Below, one piece after another: positions 44,800 through 53,104 of a stretch of DNA of 64,000 nucleotides (position 1 is the stretch's first letter; every line of letters begins with the position of its first letter). The notes beneath the pieces are model-generated. The model was not told where the DNA came from. It saw nothing but the letters and a program-made list of their open reading frames with translations, and ran no database searches. A program made the position numbers and the translations under genes. Source of the stretch: Polycyclovorans sp964425915 (GTDB lineage Bacteria; Pseudomonadota; Gammaproteobacteria; Nevskiales; Nevskiaceae); contig CAYROO010000004.1 of assembly GCA_964425915.1 (NCBI GenBank), positions 186,001 through 250,000 of the forward strand, in the 5' to 3' direction.

Positions 44800-45897
44800 A
44801 TGGCCGCCGTATTGAAACTGGAACAGTTCAACCTCTTGGACGATGGTGAATGCGATGCCCGCATCGCTGCTGCCAAGCAAAAGCTGGGTGACCGTCTCTG
44901 TATTCTCGGTCATCACTATCAGCGCGACGAGGTCTTCCGCCACGCCGACTTCACCGGCGACTCGCTGAAACTGTCCCGTCTGGCGGCTGATACCGATGCC
45001 GAGTTCATCGTCTTCTGCGGTGTCCATTTCATGGCGGAGGTCGCCGATATCGTCACCGGCGGCAGCCGCAATGTGATCCTGCCGGATCTCGCCGCCGGTT
45101 GTTCGATGGCGGACATGGCCAACCTGATCAAGGTCCGCCGCTGTTGGGCGGAGCTGTCGGAGGTGCTGGACCCGGACAGCTGTGTGACTCCGGTGACCTA
45201 TATCAATTCAGCGGCCGACCTGAAGGCGTTCTGCGGTTCGCACGGGGGCATCGTCTGCACCAGCTCTAACGCACGGGCCGTGTTGGAATGGAGCTTTGCC
45301 CGGCGTGAGAAGGTGCTGTTCTTCCCCGATCAGCATCTGGGTCGCTACACCGCGTTCAATATGGGCATTGGCCTGGACGAGATGGTGGTCTGGGATTTCA
45401 GCAAGCCGCTGGGGGGCAATACCCCGGAGCAGATCCGCAAGGCGCGCATGATCCTGTGGAAGGGGTTCTGCTCGGTGCACCAGATGTTCAAACCCCAGCA
45501 CATCGAGCAATTTCGCGCACGGGTGCCGCAGGGCCAGGTGATCAGCCACCCCGAGAATGCCTTCGAGGTCTGTCAGCAGTCGGACTATGTCGGGAGTACC
45601 GAATACATTCTCCGCACCGTGCGGGCGTCAGCGGCCGGTAGTCACTGGCTGGTGGGCACCGAACTCAATCTGGTCAATCGCTTGGCCGAAGAGATGAAGC
45701 CCCAGGGGGTTACCGTCGAGTTCATGAGCCCCACGGTGTGCATGTGTTCGACCATGTTCCGCACCGACCCCCAGCATCTGGCCTGGTGCCTGGACAATCT
45801 GGTCACCGATCAGGTGGTGAACCGTATCCGCGTGCCGGAAGCGGTGGCCCAGCCTGCCCGGTTGGCCCTGGACCTGATGCTGGAAGTGGTTGACTGA
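44800..45897 (+). CDS. nadA: Quinolinate synthase A
   Basis: 365 residues; [4Fe-4S] enzyme condensing iminoaspartate and DHAP to quinolinate in NAD synthesis. Cluster ligands: C101 in AAGCSMADM, the Cys in GGIVCTSSNA, and one in SPTVCMCSTMFR. Substrate motifs LGHHYQRDEV, FCGVHFMAE, SNARAVLEWSF and FFPDQHLGRYTA are intact. ATG 44800 after GGAGAG gives the normal start. A GATTCCC tandem array begins at its stop codon. Confidence 0.96.
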   Translation: MAAVLKLEQFNLLDDGECDARIAAAKQKLGDRLCILGHHYQRDEVFRHADFTGDSLKLSRLAADTDAEFIVFCGVHFMAEVADIVTGGSRNVILPDLAAGCSMADMANLIKVRRCWAELSEVLDPDSCVTPVTYINSAADLKAFCGSHGGIVCTSSNARAVLEWSFARREKVLFFPDQHLGRYTAFNMGIGLDEMVVWDFSKPLGGNTPEQIRKARMILWKGFCSVHQMFKPQHIEQFRARVPQGQVISHPENAFEVCQQSDYVGSTEYILRTVRASAAGSHWLVGTELNLVNRLAEEMKPQGVTVEFMSPTVCMCSTMFRTDPQHLAWCLDNLVTDQVVNRIRVPEAVAQPARLALDLMLEVVD

Positions 45898-45937
45898 TTC
45901 CCGATTCCCGATTCCCGATTCCCGATTCCCGATTCCC
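45896..45937 (+). repeat. Six tandem copies of the heptamer GATTCCC
   Basis: Perfect 7-bp units at 45896, 45903, 45910, 45917, 45924 and 45931. The first unit overlaps the nadA stop (TGA at 45895-45897), and the last ends 10 bp before the glyA ATG. Slippage here would change the nadA-glyA spacing but not the coding sequence. Heptamer arrays of this GGGAATC type are something I associate with Xanthomonadaceae genomes. Confidence 0.95.
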
Positions 45938-45947
45938 GAGTAACGCC

Positions 45948-47237
45948 ATGTACCTCAACGCTCCTACGCTCGCCAAGGCTGACCCTGAACTCGCTGCCGC
46001 CATGAATGCGGAGGCGCACCGTCAGGAAGCGCATATCGAGCTGATTGCTTCCGAGAACTATGCCAGCCCTGCGGTGATGGCAGCGCAGGGCAGTCTGCTT
46101 ACCAACAAGTACGCCGAGGGCTATCCAGGCCGTCGCTACTATGGTGGCTGCGAGCATGTCGATATCGCCGAGGAACTGGCCATCGAGCGGCTCAAGGCGC
46201 TGTACGACTGTGACTACGCCAATGTGCAGCCACACTCGGGCGCGCAGGCCAACGCCGCGATCTTTCTCACGCTGGTGAACCCGGGCGACATCGTGATGGG
46301 TATGAACCTCGCCCAGGGCGGGCACCTCACCCACGGGCACCCGGCCAATTTTTCCGGCAAGCAGTACCAAATCGTGCCCTATGGTCTGGATCCTGACTCG
46401 GGTCTGATCAACTACGACGAAATGGAGCGGCTGGCGCTGGAGCACAAGCCCAAGCTGATCATTGGGGGCTTCTCTGCTTATTCCCGGATCAAGGACTGGG
46501 CGCGGATGCGCGCCATTGCCGACAAGGTCGGTGCCTGGTTCTGGGTGGACATGGCGCATGTGTCGGGGCTGGTCGCCGCTGGCGTCTATCCCAGTCCGCT
46601 GCCGCATGCCCATGTGGTGACATCGACCACCCACAAGACGCTGCGCGGACCACGTGGCGGCATCATCCTCAGCAAGGGGCAGAGCGAGGAATTCAACAAG
46701 AAGCTCAACTCGGCCGTGTTCCCGGGGATTCAGGGGGGGCCGCTGATGCACGTGATTGCCGCCAAGGCGGTGGCCTTCAAGGAGGCGCTGGAGCCGGAAT
46801 TCAAGGTCTATCAGGAACAGGTCGTGGCCAATGCGCGTGCCATGGCCGAAGTGTTTCTGCAGCGGGGCTACAAGGTGGTGAGCGGGGGCACCGATAACCA
46901 TCTGTTCCTGCTCGATCTGATTGCCAAGGGCGTCACCGGCAAGGATGCGGAGGCGGCACTGGGGCTGGCGCACATCACCGTCAACAAGAATGCGGTGCCG
47001 AACGACCCGAAATCAGCGTTCGTGACCTCGGGGTTGCGTATTGGCTCCCCGGCGGCCACCACCCGCGGATTCAAGGAAACCGAAATGGCCCAGGTGGCCC
47101 ACTGGATTGCCGACATCGTCGATGCGCTGTCCAGCCAGCGTGACGTGGATGCTGTGACCAAGCGGGTTCGCAGCGAAGTGTCGGCACTGTGCGGACGCTT
47201 CCCGGTCTACGCGTCGCCGCAACGCGCGGCCGCCTGA
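45948..47237 (+). CDS. glyA: Serine hydroxymethyltransferase
   Basis: 429 residues; interconverts serine and glycine while loading one-carbon units on tetrahydrofolate. SENYASPAVMAAQGSLLTNKYAEGYPGRRYYGGC, the PLP lysine K230 in TSTTHKTLRGPRGG, NSAVFPGIQGGPLMHVIAAKA and LRIGSPAATTRGF are family hallmarks (quoted in part). Length normal. It begins 10 bp after the heptamer array, and no clear Shine-Dalgarno other than GAG is seen between. Confidence 0.97.
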   Translation: MYLNAPTLAKADPELAAAMNAEAHRQEAHIELIASENYASPAVMAAQGSLLTNKYAEGYPGRRYYGGCEHVDIAEELAIERLKALYDCDYANVQPHSGAQANAAIFLTLVNPGDIVMGMNLAQGGHLTHGHPANFSGKQYQIVPYGLDPDSGLINYDEMERLALEHKPKLIIGGFSAYSRIKDWARMRAIADKVGAWFWVDMAHVSGLVAAGVYPSPLPHAHVVTSTTHKTLRGPRGGIILSKGQSEEFNKKLNSAVFPGIQGGPLMHVIAAKAVAFKEALEPEFKVYQEQVVANARAMAEVFLQRGYKVVSGGTDNHLFLLDLIAKGVTGKDAEAALGLAHITVNKNAVPNDPKSAFVTSGLRIGSPAATTRGFKETEMAQVAHWIADIVDALSSQRDVDAVTKRVRSEVSALCGRFPVYASPQRAAA

Positions 47238-47258
47238 TCCGGCGCGCCCGGCCGCACG

Positions 47259-47768
47259 ATGCAATGTCCCTTCTGCAAGGCGCCCGACACGCGCGTGGTG
47301 GATTCGCGCCTGGCCGAAGAAGGGACGCAAGTGCGCCGGCGGCGATCCTGCGAGCAGTGCGGCGCGCGCTTCACCACGTTCGAGCGTGCCCAGCTGTCGA
47401 TGCCGCTGATCGTCAAGCGCAGCGGTGAGCCGGAGCCCTTCACCGAAGACAAATTGCGTCGGGGCATCGAGAGTGCGCTGTACAAGCGTCCGGTGACCCC
47501 AGAGCAGGTTGATCACGCGGTCGAGAGCCTGATGCGCAAGCTCCGGGCCGCCAACGAGCGCGAGGTCGATTCTGGCCGGCTCGGTGAATGGGTGATGGAG
47601 GAGCTACGTGACCTCGATCACGTTGCCTACGTACGGTTTGCGTCGATCTATCGCAAATTCGAAGACGTCAATGCCTTTCGTGAGGAGATTGAGCGTCTGC
47701 AAAAGTTGCCCAGCGCTGAGCAGCGCCGCAGCCAGCTGCCGCTGATCGATCCGGGCGCCGGATCATGA
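47259..47768 (+). CDS. nrdR: Transcriptional repressor NrdR
   Basis: 169 residues; Zn-ribbon plus ATP-cone repressor of ribonucleotide reductase genes. Zinc ligands in MQCPFCKAPDTRVVDSR and SCEQCGARFTTFER, then the ATP cone from PLIVKRSGEPEPF to VRFASIYRKF. It begins the run of riboflavin genes and overlaps ribD (ATGA), a common arrangement. Confidence 0.97.
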   Translation: MQCPFCKAPDTRVVDSRLAEEGTQVRRRRSCEQCGARFTTFERAQLSMPLIVKRSGEPEPFTEDKLRRGIESALYKRPVTPEQVDHAVESLMRKLRAANEREVDSGRLGEWVMEELRDLDHVAYVRFASIYRKFEDVNAFREEIERLQKLPSAEQRRSQLPLIDPGAGS

Positions 47769-48853
47769 GCGCCGAGGCTGCGGCGGACGATGCCCGTTGG
47801 ATGGCGCAGGCGCTGCAGCTGGCAGCTCGCGGACGCACGACCACCCATCCCAACCCCCGGGTGGGTTGTGTGCTGGTACGCAATGGCACAAAGGTGGGCG
47901 AGGGCTGGCATCAGCGCGCTGGCGAAGCCCATGCCGAGGTTCATGCGCTGGAAGCAGCCGGGGCTCTGGCGCGAGGCGCCACCGCTTATGTGACGCTAGA
48001 GCCGTGCAGCCATCATGGCCGCACGCCGCCCTGTGTGGATGCCCTGGTTGCCGCTGGCGTATCCCGCGTAGTCGCGGCGGTGCAGGACCCCAATCCGATG
48101 GTGGCCGGGCAGGGGCTCGCGGCGCTGTCAGCGGCTGGAATCACCGTGGTATCTGGATGTCTGGAAGCTCCGGCGCGGGGGCTCAACCGTGGGTTTTTCA
48201 GTCGCATGCAGCGTGGGCGGCCATGGGTGACGGTGAAGCTTGCCGCCAGCCTGGATGGCCGTACCGCCCTGGCCAATGGCGCCTCCCAGTGGATCACCGG
48301 TGAAGCAGCGCGCGCCGATGTCCATCGGCTGCGGGCGGAAGCCGGCGCGGTGCTGGTGGGGGCTGCCACGGTGTGTGCCGACGACCCTCAGCTGACGGTG
48401 CGGCTGCCCGGGCCCGGGGTCAGACCGCCTGATCGCATTGTCCTGGACGTCCGGGCTGAGGTTCCGTCATCCGCGCGCGTCTGGGCCGAAGACGGTGCAC
48501 ATCGCATCTGGGTGACAGCCGGGGAGGGGCCGTCGCCGAGCGGGGTAGCGCGCTGGACCATGCCCACCGATTCCGACGGCCGGTTTGCCTTGCCGATGCT
48601 TTTGACTCGACTGGCTGAGGCTGGCATCAACGAGATACTGGTGGAAGCGGGCGCCCGGCTGGGCGGCGCCTTCCTTCAGCACCGACTTGCGGACGCGCTG
48701 GTGGTCTATCTTGCCCCTGTGCTGCTGGGCGCCGAGGCGCGCGGTATGGCGCTGTTGCCTGCCTTGTCCAACCTGGCAGATGCGCCGCGACTACGCTGGA
48801 CCGATACCCGTCAGCTGGGCGCAGATCTGCGCTTGACTGCTGAATTCGTCTAA
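47765..48853 (+). CDS. ribD: Bifunctional riboflavin biosynthesis deaminase/reductase RibD
   Basis: 362 residues. The deaminase domain (about 1-145) has HAEVHALEAAG and the zinc motif EPCSHHGRTPPC; the reductase domain starts at PWVTVKLAASLDGRTA, continues with GASQWITGEAARADVHRLRAEAGAVLVG, and ends with ILVEAGARLGGAFLQH. Converts the first pyrimidine intermediate to 5-amino-6-ribitylamino-uracil phosphate. No FMN riboswitch is seen upstream. Confidence 0.95.
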   Translation: MSAEAAADDARWMAQALQLAARGRTTTHPNPRVGCVLVRNGTKVGEGWHQRAGEAHAEVHALEAAGALARGATAYVTLEPCSHHGRTPPCVDALVAAGVSRVVAAVQDPNPMVAGQGLAALSAAGITVVSGCLEAPARGLNRGFFSRMQRGRPWVTVKLAASLDGRTALANGASQWITGEAARADVHRLRAEAGAVLVGAATVCADDPQLTVRLPGPGVRPPDRIVLDVRAEVPSSARVWAEDGAHRIWVTAGEGPSPSGVARWTMPTDSDGRFALPMLLTRLAEAGINEILVEAGARLGGAFLQHRLADALVVYLAPVLLGAEARGMALLPALSNLADAPRLRWTDTRQLGADLRLTAEFV

Positions 48854-48868
48854 AGGAACCGTTGTCCT

Positions 48869-49468
48869 ATGTTTACCGGCATCATCGAGCGGCTTGGCAG
48901 TCTGCGGCGAATCGAACCCGTCGGCGGCGATGTGCGCATGACCATCGTTGGCGGCGACTATTTGGCGGGTAGCCAGCTGGGTGACAGCATTGCGGTCAAT
49001 GGCGTGTGTCTGACCGCCGTGGGGTTCGAACCCGATGCCTTCGTCGCCGATCTGTCCTCGGAGACCTTGGATGCCACCACCGCCCGTCATTGGCGAGAGG
49101 GTGATGCAGTGAATCTTGAGCGGGCGCTGACGCCGGCGAAGCCGCTCGGGGGGCATCTGGTGTCGGGTCACGTGGACGGTGTCGGACGATTACTGACGGT
49201 GGTCGAGGATGCCCGCTCATGGCGCCTGCGCTTTGAGGCGCCATCGGCGCTGGCGCGCTACATTGCCCGAAAGGGGTCGATCACCATCGATGGCATCAGC
49301 CTCACCGTCAATGACGTCGACGGCGCCCAGTTCGGCGTTAACATCATCCCCCAGACGTGGTCCCACACCACGCTGGGTCGTCGCAAGGTCGGCGATCAGG
49401 TCAATCTGGAGGTTGACCTGATCGCCCGGTATCTGGAGCGGTTGCTGACCGCCCGGGAGAACACATGA
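48869..49468 (+). CDS. ribE: Riboflavin synthase, alpha chain
   Basis: 199 residues; dismutates two molecules of dimethyl-ribityllumazine to riboflavin. Two lumazine-binding repeats: MFTGIIERLGSL with SIAVNGVCLTAV, and GGHLVSGHVDGVG with ITIDGISLTVNDV. The latter half ends VNLEVDLIARYLERLL. The stop overlaps the ribBA start (ATGA). The symbol ribC is also used for this gene. Confidence 0.95.
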   Translation: MFTGIIERLGSLRRIEPVGGDVRMTIVGGDYLAGSQLGDSIAVNGVCLTAVGFEPDAFVADLSSETLDATTARHWREGDAVNLERALTPAKPLGGHLVSGHVDGVGRLLTVVEDARSWRLRFEAPSALARYIARKGSITIDGISLTVNDVDGAQFGVNIIPQTWSHTTLGRRKVGDQVNLEVDLIARYLERLLTARENT

Positions 49469-50610
49469 ACGCGCCTGCAAAGTCCTTGACCCACCCTGCC
49501 ACCACGCCGCTGGATGCCACCGAGACCCTGATCGAGGAGATCCGGCAGGGTCGCATGGTGATTCTGATGGACGATGAGGATCGCGAGAACGAAGGTGACC
49601 TGGTGATGGCCGCCGATTGCGTCCGCGCCGAGGACATCAACTTCATGGCGCGCTTCGGCCGCGGACTGATCTGCCTGACGCTGACCCAGGAAAAGTGCCG
49701 GGATCTACGGCTGCCGCTGATGGTGCGTGACAACGGCACCCCGTTCGCCACCAACTTCACGGTGTCGATTGAGGCCGCCGAGGGCGTCACCACCGGAATC
49801 TCCGCGCACGACCGTGCCCACACCGTGCGTACCGCGGTGCGGGCGGATGCGCGGCCGGAAGATCTGGTCCAGCCAGGGCACATTTTCCCGTTGATGGCGC
49901 AGCGCGGGGGCGTGCTGACCCGTGCCGGTCATACCGAGGCCGGCTGTGATCTGGCGCGGCTGGCAGGCCGGGTGCCAGCGGCGGTGATCGTGGAGATTCT
50001 CAACGAGGACGGCACCATGGCGCGCCGGCCTGACCTCGAACGATTTGCCCGTGAGCACGGGGTCAAGATGGGCACCATCGCCGACCTCATTCGCTACCGG
50101 CTCGACAATGAGCACACGGTGGAACGGGTGGCGGAAACGCAGGTCGACACCGAGTTTGGCCCCTTTCATCTGGTGACCTACCAGGACACGGTCGACAACA
50201 CCATTCACCTCGCCATGGTGCGCGGAAACCCCGATCCCGAGCGGCCGACCCTGGTGCGCGTACACATCCGCAACACCCTGTCGGATACCCTCGGCGTGCA
50301 GCATGAGCATTTCAGCTGGCCGTTGCGCAATGCGCTCAAGCGGGTGGCTGAAGAAGGCGAGGGTGTGGTGGTGGTGCTGCGCAAGCCGGAAACGGCCCGC
50401 GAGCTGGTGCAACAGGTGATCTCACTGCACAAGCCGCATGCAGACGAACACATGGCGGACGAACGCCAGGTGCTGCGCACCTACGGCATTGGCGCGCAGA
50501 TTCTGTCGGACCTGCGGGTCCGGAAGATGCGCGTGCTGTCGGCGCCGAAGCGGATGCAGGGCATCTCCGGCTTTGGGCTGGAAGTAGTGGAATATGTTGC
50601 CTGCGATTGA
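49465..50610 (+). CDS. ribB: 3,4-Dihydroxy-2-butanone-4-phosphate synthase fused to a degenerate GTP cyclohydrolase II domain
   Basis: 381 residues. The N-terminal DHBP synthase (about 15-215) is intact: MDDEDRENEGDLVMAA (acidic metal loop), DRAHTVRTAVR, and GHTEAGCDLARLAG. The C-terminal domain has the GTP cyclohydrolase II fold but lacks the zinc cysteines (normally C-x10-C-x-C) and the DCG motif. The region reads HIRNTLSDTLGVQHEHFSW, then GIGAQILSDLRVRKMRVLS, which is conserved in the family. Hence it can supply the ribulose-phosphate branch but probably not open GTP, and another ribA is expected elsewhere. Overlaps ribE. Confidence 0.93.
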   Translation: MNAPAKSLTHPATTPLDATETLIEEIRQGRMVILMDDEDRENEGDLVMAADCVRAEDINFMARFGRGLICLTLTQEKCRDLRLPLMVRDNGTPFATNFTVSIEAAEGVTTGISAHDRAHTVRTAVRADARPEDLVQPGHIFPLMAQRGGVLTRAGHTEAGCDLARLAGRVPAAVIVEILNEDGTMARRPDLERFAREHGVKMGTIADLIRYRLDNEHTVERVAETQVDTEFGPFHLVTYQDTVDNTIHLAMVRGNPDPERPTLVRVHIRNTLSDTLGVQHEHFSWPLRNALKRVAEEGEGVVVVLRKPETARELVQQVISLHKPHADEHMADERQVLRTYGIGAQILSDLRVRKMRVLSAPKRMQGISGFGLEVVEYVACD

Positions 50611-50635
50611 GCGGTCTCACTGACGGGGAAGCACC

Positions 50636-51121
50636 ATGCTGAAATCTGGATATGAAGCGCCGCCGGCGCCAACGGCGGGGGAGTTCGACGAAGCCGTCAT
50701 CGCCATCGTCGCCACCCGCTGGAACACCGAGATCGTCGAGGCCTTGATCGACGGTGCGCGCGAGTGTCTGCTCGACTGGGGTGTTCACCCCGACAATATC
50801 CTTGAGTACCGGGTGCCCGGTGCCTACGAGATTCCGCTGGCGGTGTCCATGCTGGGCGAGGCCGACGAGGTGGATGGCGTGGTCGCCTTAGGCGCCGTGA
50901 TCCGCGGTGACACGCCGCATTTCGACTTTGTCGCCGGCGAGTGCGCGCGTGGGCTGATGAATGTTCAGTTGCGGGACCAGCTGCCCGTCGGTTTTGGTGT
51001 GCTGACGGTCAACACCGTGGAACAGGCCGAGGAACGCGCCGGGCCGGGGGCTGACAACAAGGGATTCGAAGCAGCGGCGGCAACCCTGGAGATGGTGCGG
51101 ATGGCGCGGGATCTGCTGTGA
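50636..51121 (+). CDS. ribH: 6,7-Dimethyl-8-ribityllumazine synthase
   Basis: 161 residues; condenses DHBP with ribitylaminouracil. IAIVATRWNTEIV, VPGAYEIPLAVSML, VALGAVIRGDTPHFDFVAGE (catalytic His in TPHFD) and GVLTVNTVEQAEERAG are conserved. It overlaps the nusB start (GTGA), so rib and nusB are one transcription unit here. Confidence 0.96.
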   Translation: MLKSGYEAPPAPTAGEFDEAVIAIVATRWNTEIVEALIDGARECLLDWGVHPDNILEYRVPGAYEIPLAVSMLGEADEVDGVVALGAVIRGDTPHFDFVAGECARGLMNVQLRDQLPVGFGVLTVNTVEQAEERAGPGADNKGFEAAAATLEMVRMARDLL

Positions 51122-51564
51122 GTGAGACCGGTCTGTCCCATAGCCGGCGCGGGCTGGCACGTCGATTGGCGATGCAGGCCCTCTACCAATGGCTGCTGAA
51201 CGAAACACCGCCGGCGCAGCTGATGCGCCAGTTTCGAGAACAGGAAGAAGGGATTGGGCGTGCCGACCCCGCCTATTTTGAGGCGCTACTCGGCGGCACG
51301 GTGGAGGCCGCCCCGGCACTGACGCTGGCCTTGGTCCCGCATCTCGATCGACCGCTGCAGCAGCTGGATCCGGTTGAGCATGCGGTGTTGTTGCTGGGCG
51401 CATACGAGCTGTTGCACAAGCCCGATGTCCCCTGGAAAGTCTGCGTCAATGAAGCGGTGAACCTCGCCAAGATGTTCGGCGCCGAAGATGGCTACAAGTT
51501 CGTCAATGGCGTGCTCGATAAGCTGGCGCGCGCCGAGCGCACCGCGGAAATCACCGCGGGCTGA
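51118..51564 (+). CDS. nusB: Transcription antitermination factor NusB
   Basis: 148 residues from GTG 51118. RRGLARRLAMQALYQWLL at the N-terminus is the arginine-rich RNA-binding helix; DAVEHAVLLLGAYEL-like LDPVEHAVLLLGAYELLHK and NEAVNLAKMFGAEDGYKFVNGVLDKLA are diagnostic. It acts with NusE on boxA in rRNA transcription. Gene order ribH-nusB-thiL is widespread. Confidence 0.95.
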   Translation: MSETGLSHSRRGLARRLAMQALYQWLLNETPPAQLMRQFREQEEGIGRADPAYFEALLGGTVEAAPALTLALVPHLDRPLQQLDPVEHAVLLLGAYELLHKPDVPWKVCVNEAVNLAKMFGAEDGYKFVNGVLDKLARAERTAEITAG

Positions 51565-51567
51565 GAG

Positions 51568-52512
51568 ATGCGCGAGTTCGCGATCATCGAGAACATCTTT
51601 GCGCCCATGGCGCGGCCGCGCCCCGAGGTGCTGCTGGGCATTGGCGATGACGCTGCCATCCTCGCGGGCCCGGCCGGACGGCAGTGGTGCTGGAGTCTCG
51701 ACACCCTCGTCGAAGGTGTGCATTTCGCTGCAGCCGACGCACCCGAGGATGTCGGCTGGAAGGCCTTGGCCGTCAACCTGTCGGATCTCGCGGCCATGGG
51801 GGCTGAGCCGGTCGCCGCCCTGCTGGGCCTGAGCTTGCCGGACGGTGACGCGGCGTGGGCCACGGCATTCGCGCAAGGGATGAGCGCCTTGGCCGATGCC
51901 AGTGGCACCAGCCTTGCCGGCGGTGATACCACGCGCGGTCCGCGCAGCATCACCGTGAGTGTGCTGGGGACCGTTCCGGAGGGCACGGCGCTGCGGCGCG
52001 ACGGCGCGCGAGTGGGCGACATCATCGCCGTGACGGGCGCTCTGGGCGACGCCGCACTGGCGCTGCGCCTTGGCCGTCGGGCCGCAAGCGGATTGCGCAC
52101 CCGGCTGGCGCGGCCGGTACCGCGACTGCAGGCCGGCCTTTGCTTACGTGGACTGGCCAGTGCCGTGATCGACCTGTCTGACGGCCTGATGGCGGACCTG
52201 GGCCATATGATGCGGGCCAGTGGCACGAGTGCCGCAGTGCGGGTGGACCTACTGCCGGCGAGTGCCGACTTCGCCGCTGCAGCGCCGGACGACGCGCTGG
52301 CCCTGCAGGTGGCCGGCGGTGACGACTATGAGCTGTGCTGCTGTCTGCCCCCGGATCGGGTTGCCGAGGCGGTGGTGGCGCTGGCGGCGTTCGATTTGCC
52401 CTTGACTGTGGTGGGACGGGTGGTGGCGGGCGACGGCACCGTGCACCTGATGCAGTCCGACGGCGGTACCGTGAGGCCGCCCGCGCAAGGCTGGGAGCAT
52501 TTCACCGCATGA
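51568..52512 (+). CDS. thiL: Thiamine-monophosphate kinase
   Basis: 314 residues; phosphorylates TMP to TPP. GIGDDAAIL at about 28-36 and KALAVNLSDLAAMGAEPV (acidic metal-binding motifs), GTSLAGGDTTRGP, ITVTGALGDAALA-like IAVTGALGDAALALR, and AVIDLSDGLMADLGHM match the PurM-like fold. It starts 4 bp after nusB and overlaps pgpA (ATGA). Confidence 0.95.
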   Translation: MREFAIIENIFAPMARPRPEVLLGIGDDAAILAGPAGRQWCWSLDTLVEGVHFAAADAPEDVGWKALAVNLSDLAAMGAEPVAALLGLSLPDGDAAWATAFAQGMSALADASGTSLAGGDTTRGPRSITVSVLGTVPEGTALRRDGARVGDIIAVTGALGDAALALRLGRRAASGLRTRLARPVPRLQAGLCLRGLASAVIDLSDGLMADLGHMMRASGTSAAVRVDLLPASADFAAAAPDDALALQVAGGDDYELCCCLPPDRVAEAVVALAAFDLPLTVVGRVVAGDGTVHLMQSDGGTVRPPAQGWEHFTA

Positions 52513-53018
52513 AGAACACGCCGGTTGCCGCGCGGCTGATCCTGTTCACACCGGTGCACCTGTTGGCGTTCGGATTGGGTGCTGGGCTGTCGCCGCGCGC
52601 ACCGGGCACCGTGGGCACCCTGGTCGGCATTCCCTTTGCATTGGCCGTGCTGCCGCTGGCGCCGGTTCCGATGATGCTGGCCTTGGCATTCCTGGTGGCG
52701 GCCGGGGTGTATCTCTGTGGTGAGAGCGCCCGCCTGCTCGGTGTGCATGACCACGGCGGAATCGTGTTCGACGAGATCGTCGGCTACGTCATCGCCTGTC
52801 TGCCGCTGATGCCCGCCCTGCGACCGGAGGGACAGTCCCTGGTGCTGGGCATGGTGCTGGCGTTCCTGCTGTTTCGCTTCTTCGACATCCTCAAGCCCTG
52901 GCCGATCCGCTGGCTGGACCGCCATCTGCACGGTGGGCTGGGCATCATGGCCGATGATCTGCTGGCCGGCGTGTTCTCCGCTGCCGTGCTGTACGTCGGT
53001 AACCTCGCCTATCCTTGA
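52509..53018 (+). CDS. pgpA: Phosphatidylglycerophosphatase A
   Basis: 169 residues; removes phosphate from PGP in phosphatidylglycerol synthesis, at the inner membrane. GLSPRAPGTVGTLVGIP, HDHGGIVFDEIVGYVIA, FRFFDILKPWPIRWLDRHLHGGLGIMADDLLAG include the conserved Asp residues. Hydrophobic segments at about 33-58, 90-110, 118-135 and 150-167. ATG 52509 overlaps thiL; last gene of the nrdR-pgpA run. Confidence 0.93.
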   Translation: MKNTPVAARLILFTPVHLLAFGLGAGLSPRAPGTVGTLVGIPFALAVLPLAPVPMMLALAFLVAAGVYLCGESARLLGVHDHGGIVFDEIVGYVIACLPLMPALRPEGQSLVLGMVLAFLLFRFFDILKPWPIRWLDRHLHGGLGIMADDLLAGVFSAAVLYVGNLAYP

Positions 53019-53104
53019 TTTCGCAGCGGGCCCGTCGCAGGCTTGCGTCCCTGGCCGCAGGCGACAGCGCTGTCTGGCCCTTCCCCTGAACCCGGAGATC
53101 GAGG

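Noticed and set aside
45896..45937. GATTCCC array as a CRISPR
   Set aside because: Units are 7 bp with no spacers, and no cas genes are present; it is a simple tandem repeat.
47238..47260. FMN riboswitch before the riboflavin genes
   Set aside because: The gap before nrdR is only about 20 bp, and nrdR-ribD overlap, so there is no room; none of the conserved FMN aptamer sequence is seen.
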